From Bog-756 sp963845485 (GTDB lineage: Bacteria; Actinomycetota; Acidimicrobiia; Acidimicrobiales; RAAP-2), in the NCBI GenBank assembly GCA_963845485.1, contig CAWJSI010000015.1, positions 124,001 through 188,000 on the forward strand: DNA of 64,000 bases. The letters run 5' to 3'. A model generated the notes under the pieces. The model was given only the letters and a program-made list of their open reading frames with translations. It was not told the DNA's origin and made no database searches. The position numbers and the translations under genes are program-made. Shown here piece after piece: positions 26,474 through 33,962 of the stretch (the first letter of the stretch is position 1; every line of letters begins with the position of its first letter).

Positions 26474-26938
26474 GTGGCCCAGTCCAAACAGCTCGCACAA
26501 CGGATGGTGGTGACTCACTTCATCGTCTCCGATGACATCGATCGCTCACGACGTTTCTACACTGAGGTGCTCGGCGGTACTGAGGTCTTCGGCCCAGAGC
26601 CAACCAATATTGCTCTTGCCAATACGTGGATCATCATCAACGGCGCTGGGGGTCCGACCGACGACAAGCCCACCGTAACCCTCGAGACGCCGCGTGATCC
26701 CGATCGGGTCAGCAGCTTCCTGAATATTCGAGTCGAGGACATTCACGCCGCCTACGCCGAATGGAGCGCCAGGGGTGCTCAATTTCTGACGCCGCCGAAG
26801 CAGCACAAGTACGAGATCCGTTGCTATATACGAGATCCTGATGGCTACATCATCGAGGTGGGCCAAACCACTGACCCACAGGGCGACTGGTGGCCAGCCG
26901 ATTGGCCCCCGATCCACCCCGCTCAGCAGTCTGACTGA
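26474..26938 (+). CDS. VOC family protein, copy 2
   Basis: A 154-residue paralogue of the protein at 25181, with GTG start behind TGGAGGAG. His in VVTHFIVSDDIDRSRRF and Glu in YIIEVGQTTDP are likely metal ligands. The C-terminus is a few residues longer (WWPADWPPIHP...). The high similarity and the position on the other side of the F420-reductase-like gene point to a local duplication. Substrate unknown. Confidence 0.87.
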   Translation: MAQSKQLAQRMVVTHFIVSDDIDRSRRFYTEVLGGTEVFGPEPTNIALANTWIIINGAGGPTDDKPTVTLETPRDPDRVSSFLNIRVEDIHAAYAEWSARGAQFLTPPKQHKYEIRCYIRDPDGYIIEVGQTTDPQGDWWPADWPPIHPAQQSD

Positions 26939-27243
26939 ATCCGAATCTGGTCGGGCTTTCAGTCCTCTAGGTATCCATCCGAAACCCTTGGGAGGTGGCT
27001 GGATGACGTTGATCCACCTGTCGGAGTTGCGGGATTTGTCACGGGTGAACACTGGGACGAACGTCCGGGTGAATGCATCCCGCGCGGTCAGCGGCTCGCT
27101 CTAAGACTTCCGCTGTCTCACAGGGCCGTCCCGGCCGCGCGTCCGGTGGGAGACAGACGTCTGCGCGAGAAGCGCAATGTGGGTGGCACTCGTGCCCACC
27201 GTGGCGGGGACGCCGTCGATTGCCGAGGGTGACTGACCGTCCC
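26939..27243. other. Gene-free stretch
   Basis: Just over 300 bases between the VOC gene and the YdeI-type gene. A frame open upstream of and in phase with the latter is Arg/Ser-rich without a ribosome site and is probably not translated. Nothing else is seen. Confidence 0.35.
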
Positions 27244-27849
27244 ATGGGGGATACGGTGAGTGCCGTGGACCTCCCAGAGCTCCTGGTCGGGGATGCAGGC
27301 GAATGGCGAAGATGGTTGGGCGCCCATCACGTCGATTCGCTAGGGGTCTGGCTGGTTCTGGCCAAAAAAGGAATAGTCGATCCCACAAGCGTCTCGTATG
27401 ACCAGGCGCTTGAGGAGGCGATCTGCTTTGGCTGGATTGACGGTCAATTGGGGCGTCGTGATGCCGCTACATTCCGACGACGGTTCACGCCTCGAAAAGC
27501 TCGAAGTCCATGGTCTCAACGGAACGCGGCCATCGCCGAACGGCTGATGGCCGCCGGACGAATGCATCGGTCGGGTGAAGGCGAGGTACTGCAGGCGAAA
27601 GAGGACGGTCGATGGGCGGCCGCCTACGCGGGGCAGGCCAGCATTGACGTGCCCGAGGATCTCCTCGCCGCACTGAGCGCCAATTCCCAGGCCAAAGCGA
27701 TGTTTGGATCGCTCACAAGTGCGAATCGCTACGCCATCCTCTACCGGATTGGAAGCGCCAAGAAGTCCGAAACCCGGTCTAGACGCATCAGCCAATATGT
27801 CGAGATGTTGGCCCGAGGTGAGACCATCCATCCCCAGGCGCCGCGATGA
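27244..27849 (+). CDS. YdeI/OmpD-associated family protein
   Basis: A 201-residue protein of the YdeI family. Conserved blocks: EWRRWLGAHHVDSLGVWLV, then YDQALEEAICFGWIDGQLGR at about residues 55-75, FTPRKARSPWSQRN, and a C-terminal helical region with FGSLTSANRYAILYRI...AKKSETRSRRI. Family members have been linked to resistance against cationic peptides and bacteriocins in some bacteria, but the biochemical function is open. The ATG at 27244 is chosen since the conserved domain begins soon after; a GTG four codons later is also possible. Confidence 0.82.
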   Translation: MGDTVSAVDLPELLVGDAGEWRRWLGAHHVDSLGVWLVLAKKGIVDPTSVSYDQALEEAICFGWIDGQLGRRDAATFRRRFTPRKARSPWSQRNAAIAERLMAAGRMHRSGEGEVLQAKEDGRWAAAYAGQASIDVPEDLLAALSANSQAKAMFGSLTSANRYAILYRIGSAKKSETRSRRISQYVEMLARGETIHPQAPR

Positions 27850-28069
27850 CCCGGATTAGAAGGATTCAACGCTCCCACAATCGCCTACACCGGTGACACT
27901 GGTCTCGAGGAGTATGCCGCGAGGAAGCTGGCCCAGAATCGCCTCAGGATTACGGAGAAAGTGGGCATGACTCACAGTCATGAGGGGTCTCGAGATGGCA
28001 AACGAACTTGTCGCGGCGGATGTCCGATCCGTTGATGTAAGAACAAATGCTGCACCAATTGCGATCGGG

Positions 28070-28300
28070 TTAGTCCGTACCCGATACTCCGGTGCCATCT
28101 GCACGGTGCATGAGGACTTCTTTTGAACGGGTAAGAGCAATGAAATGGCCCTCGTCGGGGTAGATCGTGAGTGTCGCTCCTGGAATCCGATCGACGAGCA
28201 CCTTTCCCCATACTGTTGGTACTAGGGCGTCGGCGACTCCTTGGAACACCCGGACTGATACCGCAATGTCCTCAGGCGCGACCCCAAGGAGCGCTCCTTG
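28070..28300 (-). pseudogene. C-terminal remnant of an alpha/beta hydrolase
   Basis: The translation ends with a recognisable hydrolase C-terminus: APEDIAVSVRVFQGVADALV, then GKVLVDRIPGATLTIYPDEG and HFIAL. This carries the acid (ADALV region) and the catalytic His (DEGHF). Upstream (28300-28650) the same frame is Arg/Pro/Ser-rich and shows no nucleophile elbow, so the first two-thirds of the gene are missing or scrambled. It is most likely a decayed gene rather than a new protein. Confidence 0.6.
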
Positions 28301-28653
28301 CCAGGTACTCGTCAATGCCCCCGTGCCTGGCGGGCTCCTTCTCCCAGGATGGGGGATATCCAGCGGGGCCCCCATAGCATTGTCAGTTATGGCTGAGATT
28401 CGCACCTGTTGCTCAACATCGGTCGAGTGGTGGGTCAGGCTCCGCTCGCGTCCTGACCCGCGGACTCGCTTGGGTGCGCACTTCCGGATCGATGTGCCCC
28501 TGTGCTCCGTTTGATGCCATTGGCAATCGTGGCTGATTGGCATGGTCGAGGGACAGCGTCGAGGTGTCCGGTGGCGATAGATGAATGTCGAATCTGGCGC
28601 CCGTCTCAGTTCTCGAGTCGAACGAGCCTGCGATCCCCCGAAAGGCAATTACA

Positions 28654-29223
28654 TTGGCCAAACTGATCTACTCGGTGATTAGCTCGCTTGACGGGTACTT
28701 CGAGGATGCGGAAAGTAGGTTCGACTGGGCGGAGCCGGACGAAGAGGTTCATGCATTCGCCAACGATCTCGACCGACCGATAGGAACCTACCTCTACGGG
28801 CGACGGATGTACGAGACGATGGTGTTCTGGGAAACTGCTAGTGCCGGAGCCGATGTGCCGGAGGTGTATCGGGACTTCGCTGGGATTTGGCAGGCAGCTG
28901 ACAAGATCGTGTACTCACGGACGCTTCAGACACCATCCAGCGCGAGGACGCGGATCGACCGTGAGTTCGAACCGGATGTGATTAGGCAGTTGAAGTCGAC
29001 ATCGACGGCCGACATCGCCGTTGCTGGTGGCGACATCGCCGGCCAAGCGATCCGCTCCGGTCTAGTGGATGAGTTCCACATGTTCTTGTGCCCGATCGTT
29101 GTTGGTGGCGGCAAACGTGCCTTTACGAACGACATCCGCGCGGAACTCGAACTGCTCGATGACCGACGGTTCGGAAATGGCGTCGTACATCTCCACTACC
29201 GAACCTCGACGTCAGAGGAATAG
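28654..29223 (+). CDS. RibD C-terminal/dihydrofolate reductase-like protein
   Basis: A 189-residue DHFR-fold oxidoreductase. The conserved beginning AKLIYSVISSLDGYFED points to the TTG at 28654 as start, with AAAGG 9 bp upstream; an ATG at 28585 would add 23 atypical residues. Other marks are YGRRMYETM and IAVAGGDIAGQAIRSGLVDE, with the NADPH-binding glycines, and MFLCPIVVGGG. This family is related to the pyrimidine reductase of riboflavin synthesis, but stand-alone members have unknown substrates. Confidence 0.82.
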   Translation: MAKLIYSVISSLDGYFEDAESRFDWAEPDEEVHAFANDLDRPIGTYLYGRRMYETMVFWETASAGADVPEVYRDFAGIWQAADKIVYSRTLQTPSSARTRIDREFEPDVIRQLKSTSTADIAVAGGDIAGQAIRSGLVDEFHMFLCPIVVGGGKRAFTNDIRAELELLDDRRFGNGVVHLHYRTSTSEE

Positions 29224-29822
29224 CATCGCTCACCGCTAGGGAGCGGGTCAGTTGATCACCGTGACCGATCGGCGCCCTCCGGGATAATCGTGCTAACGCG
29301 AGAGGCTCCGGTCGGTAGCAGCAGGCAATACAGGCTGGAATTGGCCGCCGATGGCATACTTGGGGGGTTGAGACTGTCGCCAGCCATAGAGGCTCTCGAC
29401 ACAAGCTACGTCGCCGGCGCCGACTCCGATGTGGCTTACAAGGTCGTCGTTGACGGCCCTCCCATTTCACTGGTTGGTCCCGGAGCCTGGTCCCACTGTG
29501 TCAGCCGGGGAGGCCGTAGGCAACGAGGTCGTCCCCCACAGTCTCGTACACCACGACCACCCCCGTTCCCCTTGGGAGACCTTGACGGGGGTAGCTCGCC
29601 GGAACCCTCGGTGCCTGGCGATGGAGCCTCGGCCGTTGTGGCACCCGTCGATGCCCGGGGCGGGTGTCCCGGGTCGCCGGACTTAAAGAACTTCGCCAAA
29701 GACCCTGCGGCCCGAGATCATCGGGAACCCAGTGCGAACCTGGGCGCCTGTGGAAAAGAGTCGGCGCGGTATTACGCGAACGTCTTTAAGCGTGAGATGC
29801 CTGGAATCCATAGAGTTGGTGG
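29224..29822. other. Gene-free stretch of 600 bases
   Basis: No gene is convincing. The longest forward frame (from 29290) is rich in Pro, Arg and Gly in its second half and lacks a ribosome site. No similarity to neighbouring genes or repeats was noticed. It may hold decayed sequence, like much of this part of the window. Confidence 0.4.
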
Positions 29823-30212
29823 ATGTCCTCATTTCCAGCATTCACTCACTACGCCTTGACGGTCTCCGATCTCCAACGAAGCATCGAGTGGTACGAGCGC
29901 CTCTTCGAGTCGCCGCCTGCTGCGGTCATGGAAGAGGACGGGTTTCGAGCAGCGATCTGGTTCGAACCGATGTTCGCCATCCATGAATATCAGCATCAGA
30001 TCGAGGGCGATGTGTTCGATGAGTTTCGTATCGGACTCGACCACATCGCTTTTGGCTGCACTAGTCGAGGAGACCTCGAATCCTGGCCAGCGCGACTCGA
30101 CTCTTTGGGTATCGAGCACGGTGAGATCGTGGATCGATCCTACGGGTCCGGTCTTGGATTTCGGGACCCGGATAACATTCAGCTCGAGTTCTTTCTGGCG
30201 ATGGGCTCGTAG
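29823..30212 (+). CDS. VOC family protein
   Basis: A 129-residue VOC protein. FTHYALTVSDLQRSIEWYERLF holds the first module with His as a likely ligand; GLDHIAFGCTSRGDLESW starts the second and it ends GLGFRDPDNIQLEFFL with a Glu ligand. It is unlike the 25181/26474 pair in detail, so it is a separate family member. Its stop codon is 2 bp from the transposase fragment at 30214, so the natural 3' flank has been replaced by mobile-element DNA. Confidence 0.85.
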   Translation: MSSFPAFTHYALTVSDLQRSIEWYERLFESPPAAVMEEDGFRAAIWFEPMFAIHEYQHQIEGDVFDEFRIGLDHIAFGCTSRGDLESWPARLDSLGIEHGEIVDRSYGSGLGFRDPDNIQLEFFLAMGS

Positions 30213-30213
30213 T

Positions 30214-30532
30214 TGCCGATGTGGTCTGGGATCCCGGCTACTCACTGTGCAAGCGGGAAACGACCGGACATCGGCTGACTAAAGCGGGTATCGAGCAGAC
30301 GATCCAGCTGGTGACCCATCAGCGGGGGATCAGGCCGTTTGCCGGTGAGGCGATGCTGGTGGACGGCCAGCTCTACTCGAACCTGCTGCCCAAGGACCTC
30401 CGTGACCTCACGTTTCCACCCCGCTTCGCACCTGGCCCCTATCGGCGCGCCTTCGAGGAGAAGTTCAACCGACGGGCCCGGTGGAGGTTCGTCCGTCATG
30501 CCAAGCCGGACTCGGATGGCGTGACCCGCTGG
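30214..30532 (+). mobile_element. Internal fragment of the transposase gene at 33959-35704
   Basis: This 319-bp stretch aligns without gaps to 34915-35233 of the full element, at an offset of 4701 bp, with scattered substitutions. It encodes VVWDPGYSLCK...ETTGHRL through FVRHAKPDSDGVTRW. Both ends stop abruptly: left next to the VOC stop codon, right at 30532, after which the sequence is unrelated. With neither the first nor the last catalytic residue and no start, it is a dead fragment. Confidence 0.9.
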
Positions 30533-30620
30533 CCGCCTCAGACTGAGCGCCCCGCCCCGGAACTGCTGGATCAGCAGCCCAATTTCGGCGTTACTGGAGG
30601 GCGACTCAGAACCAAAGCTG

Positions 30621-30896
30621 TCACCTATTCGGCGCTGCCCCTTCGCCAGGTGGATCTGACCGGAACTTCTCCCTGATGGCTTCGGCCACTTTGACCCGGA
30701 ACTCGCTGGTGTCAGAAATCTGGGTCCACACAATCTTGACCAGGAGGTCACGAACTTCAGACTGACTCGCATGATCGACCATCCACTCACCAATGGCTTG
30801 GCGGTCCGCTTCAGACAACTCGTGTTGGCCGGTCAACGCCCCCACAAGAAGGGCAGTGAGGCCAACCTCTTCGTTCTGACCCGACTTACCCAGCAT
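30621..30896 (-). CDS. Small hypothetical helical protein
   Basis: A 91-residue charged protein, mostly helical: LSEADRQAIGEWMVDHASQS, then VRDLLVKIVWTQISDTSEFR and VKVAEAIREKF. The composition and regular helices suggest a real product. It lies 23 bp downstream of the methyltransferase gene on the same strand and may be its operon partner. No family recognised. Confidence 0.5.
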   Translation of the reverse strand: MLGKSGQNEEVGLTALLVGALTGQHELSEADRQAIGEWMVDHASQSEVRDLLVKIVWTQISDTSEFRVKVAEAIREKFRSDPPGEGAAPNR

Positions 30897-30919
30897 CGTC
30901 CCAAACTCCGTGTTGGGGG

Positions 30920-31744
30920 CTACGAATCCATCGTCGCAACAGCGACGAGTGTGTCTTGCGCAAGCCGTGGGGGAAGCAGAACCTGCGAGAGATAGTTCGC
31001 CGTCCTACGCAGTGGTGTTGGACTGGTGTGCCTCGTGAATGAAATCTCCACCTTGGAGAAGCCATTCACTTCGAGAACACGTCGCAAAGTGTCCTCGCAA
31101 TACCAGGCGGTGTGCTCGTAGTGGACCAGGCCGTGGCCTCCCCAGCGATAGATAAAGTTGGCGACGTAAAACACGTTCGGCGTCGTGAGTACCAGTCGGC
31201 CGTTCGGCGTCAGATGGCGTCGGATGCTGGTGAGGAATCCATGTACATCATCGAGATGTTCGATGATCTCGCCAGCAAAGACCGTGTCGAAAGTCCGTCC
31301 GAGATCGAAGTCCTGGGCATTGGCCAGATGGACATCGAATCCCTGTGCCCGAAGATTGGTGATGATTGCCTCATCGCTGTCGATTCCGACGAGATCACCT
31401 ACCTCCTGACTGAGGTAGCCGTGCATCCAATCATCCAGATTCCCGGCGTTGCTCGATGCGCACCCGATGTCCAGAACGGACTCTCCGGTGATCAGCGGCC
31501 GCACGGCGTCGAACCGATCACGCAGTGTGCCCAGGAACCGAGGGTCATCCCCCCACCGAGGCTGGAGGAAATGGCCCGTCGGCCGCCCCTCGGACGGGAT
31601 GACCGCCGCAGACCCATTGACGGAACTCACGCCTTTACCCACTCCAACCCCCAAAGACTCCTCGCTGAGCCGATGATACAAGGGCACCGGGGCCAAGATC
31701 TTGACCCGCCAAGGGCGCCCCTGATCGCCAGGGGTGGGCGTCAC
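30920..31744 (-). CDS. Class I SAM-dependent methyltransferase
   Basis: A 274-residue protein. SAM motif I is VLDIGCASSNAGN (about residues 90-102), followed by an acidic motif II in LVGIDSD, motif IV in FDTVFAGEIIEHLDDVHGF and the LVLTTPNVF strand, an arrangement typical of UbiG-like or glycan-linked methyltransferases. The first 45 residues are variable and the start may be an internal GTG. Acceptor unknown; the TPN.....F.Y..GG block is common in methyltransferases of polysaccharide clusters. It is divergent from the gene at 31759, 14 bp away. Confidence 0.82.
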   Translation of the reverse strand: MTPTPGDQGRPWRVKILAPVPLYHRLSEESLGVGVGKGVSSVNGSAAVIPSEGRPTGHFLQPRWGDDPRFLGTLRDRFDAVRPLITGESVLDIGCASSNAGNLDDWMHGYLSQEVGDLVGIDSDEAIITNLRAQGFDVHLANAQDFDLGRTFDTVFAGEIIEHLDDVHGFLTSIRRHLTPNGRLVLTTPNVFYVANFIYRWGGHGLVHYEHTAWYCEDTLRRVLEVNGFSKVEISFTRHTSPTPLRRTANYLSQVLLPPRLAQDTLVAVATMDS

Positions 31745-31758
31745 ACTCCCAGCGCCCT

Positions 31759-32361
31759 TTGGGTCACGATGGGTGGGTGAGCAGGGCCCTACCCGACTAC
31801 GTCACGCACTACTACGTCGCAGGACGATCACCGTTCCAGAACGTTTCTGAGCTGGCCGATCGAGAGTGGGAGGTGGTTCGTCAGGAACTCGAAGCAGAGT
31901 GGTTCGCCGGGACGTCATCCCGAGTCTTCGGTAGGCGGTATCTGGAGCTTCGGCGGGCAACCGAGGCCAAACTTCGCGATCAGTTTGTTGCGGTTGGGGG
32001 TGAACCGGAACGGGCCTCACCCCACTACTTCGTACTTGGTTCCTCGACGTGGTTCCGGGCATTGGCTCACGAAATGCATGAGGTAGTGATTCCGCTGGCG
32101 GTGCTTCCTGACAGTGCAACCAGTATGACGATCCCGGACAGCATGACTTCCATGGGCCTCGGTGGTGAGTTCGGTCTTCCTGTGGAGGATAAGCCGCACC
32201 ACGGCCGAGTGTTCCGGCTCTCCGAGATTCCTGAAGCCGCTGAAGAGTTTGGTCTCCCCGAGGATGAGCCCGGCGACTACGCCGGGTATCAGCACCGGTC
32301 CTTCGAGCTCTACGCTGAGGTCCAGGTGTGGTCGGATGCCATTCTCCACTACCGAGCCTGA
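31759..32361 (+). CDS. Hypothetical protein
   Basis: A 200-residue soluble protein, not recognised. Recurrent features are YVTHYYVAGRSPFQNVSELA near the N-terminus, a charged helix REWEVVRQELEAEW, FGRRYLELRR, and a C-terminal FRLSEIPEAAEEFGLPEDEP. The good codon bias and clean domain-like sequence support a real gene. Start may be ATG 31759 or GTG 31777. Confidence 0.6.
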   Translation: MGHDGWVSRALPDYVTHYYVAGRSPFQNVSELADREWEVVRQELEAEWFAGTSSRVFGRRYLELRRATEAKLRDQFVAVGGEPERASPHYFVLGSSTWFRALAHEMHEVVIPLAVLPDSATSMTIPDSMTSMGLGGEFGLPVEDKPHHGRVFRLSEIPEAAEEFGLPEDEPGDYAGYQHRSFELYAEVQVWSDAILHYRA

Positions 32362-32414
32362 ACCGACGGGGGTATCCCGCAACGCCGATAAGGGGCCATG
32401 GGGTCTTTCGCCGT

Positions 32415-32838
32415 ATGGCGACCAGGGCCGTGGAGGATAATGAGGTTCAGCACGCGACGTGGACCGAAGTAGGCAGTGCCAAAGCTGTGGTCGAGAACAT
32501 TGCCGCTCGGGTCTTGCTAGGTACGTTAGTCAACCAAGCCGAGGATGCTCTGACAGTCCAGTACGGATCGCCAGGAATGTTCAGGCTCATGGGCTGCATC
32601 TTCACTCCCAAGTAGTTCCCGCTGATGGCCCGGTGAAGGTGGTCGACGACGATCAGATATCCGAGGTTGAGGTCGTCGGCTCCGATGACAAGGGCTGGTA
32701 GCTGGCCGCGGTTTCAGGCCGTGGTGGGAAGCCATCTGTCGGAGAACGGGGCTTCATCGTCCAGTTCCAGCGTGTGCGCGTGGAACTCAGCGGTAGTGGA
32801 GACTTCCGTCAACAGCCACATCAGTTCGTGGTGGGTAG
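32415..32838 (+). pseudogene. Decayed paralogue of the hypothetical gene at 56480-56896
   Basis: This stretch matches the gene at 56480 along its length (for example SAKxVVENIAARVxLGTLV, VQYGSPGMFRLMGCIFTPK). It is broken in several places: TGG becomes TAG after CIFTPK (32613-32615), one base is lost a few codons later, and after DDKGW another Trp-Tyr site carries TAG. The final codons also differ by an insertion. The intact copy is 138 residues. This is a clear example of gene decay beside the mobile element. Confidence 0.88.
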
Positions 32839-33024
32839 CCCAGGGCGCCGGCGTTGTCACAGGGACCAGTGCCTGTCGGTCGAGACGCACTCCGGCTATG
32901 GATCCAACGACCACGACAACGTGTTACATCCCTGAGATAGAACTAGTCATGCCCCACCCTCTGGGTGGTCTCGGTGCTCGGCGCACCCCAGAAGCCCTAC
33001 TGGACCGCGCCTTGAGGACGGATC

Positions 33025-33962
33025 ATGAGACAACGGAGTTCGCCGAGTCCACCTGGTGGACAGACTCGAATCGACGGTACTTCCCCGAAGCCTCCGCAGT
33101 TCATAACGTCAGTGGCTCTCTCTCCAGCGGAGCTGTTCGTAGCCGAGGTCGTCGCTGATCTGGACGTAGGCAACACGGCGTCAGCCAAGCGGTTGAAGCG
33201 GGTCTTGCAGCGGCTTGTCGACTGGTCCGTAGGTGAAGGAATGGCTCTGGACCGGGAGATCCTCCTCGATCCGGATCTGTCGAGCGGTTCGTCGAGGTGG
33301 GACTGGCTGGGGACCGCTCCCAGGCCACCTACCGATCGATCCTGCGCACCATCGGCCCCCGGCTCACGACGACCGCTCCCTGGTCACCACGGCCGGTGGC
33401 TGTGCCCCGGCGCAGCTTGGCCTCTCCCTATGAGGCGCGGGAGATCGAAAACCTGATCGGGGACGCAGCCCACCAGCCCACGGCCCACCGGCGCCGGGCC
33501 GCTGGTGCCCTGCTGGCGCTCGGACTCGGTGCCGGTCTCGACGGCAGATGGGTCACGAAGGTGGGTGCGGGCGACGTGGGTCGCCGAGGACCCGTGGTGG
33601 TGGTCCGGGTGGGGGAGCCGATGGCCCGCACGGTGGTGGTCCTGGCCCGCTGGGAACAGGACCTCCTCGAGCTGGCCAGGACGGCCGGCGACGAGTTCCT
33701 GGTGGGTGGCCGGTCGACGTCTCGCAACCGCACCGGCCATCTGGTGGCCAGCCTGAAGGTGCCGACCGGCCATCCGCAGCTGGCACCGGCCCGACTGAGG
33801 TCCACCTGGCTCCTGGCCCACCTCCAGTCAGGTACACGGTTGCCGGAGTTGTGCCGGGCCGCCGGCATCCAGGGCCCGGCGGTGCTCTCGGAGCTCCTCG
33901 ACCAGGTGCATCCGATGGCCGCCGAGGACAGCGATGCCATGCTGCGCGGGGGTCGACGGTGA
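33025..33962 (+). pseudogene. Recombinase-like gene of a mobile element, frameshifted
   Basis: The first gene of a two-gene element. The N-terminal part (FVAEVVADLDVGNTASAKRL...) is in one frame to about 33275; from there the protein continues in another frame (SVERFVEVGLAGDRSQATYR to the stop at 33962). The second part resembles a tyrosine-recombinase fold in layout (RAAGALLALGLGAGLDGRWV for the first catalytic block, RLRSTWLLAHLQSGTRLPEL in place of the HxxR block) but lacks clear RHRY residues. Its stop overlaps the GTG of the transposase gene. The frame change could be mutation or programmed shifting; no slippery heptamer is evident. Confidence 0.6.

Noticed and set aside
29290..29859. 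Forward open frame of 189 codons
   Set aside because: The second half is Pro/Arg/Gly-rich, there is no ribosome site, and it overlaps the VOC start. Not supported as a gene.
33548..33958. Longer N-terminus for the DDE transposase
   Set aside because: The open frame upstream of 33959 overlaps the recombinase-like gene and has Arg/Gly/Pro-rich shadow composition. The coupled GTG at 33959 or ATG at 33974 is better.
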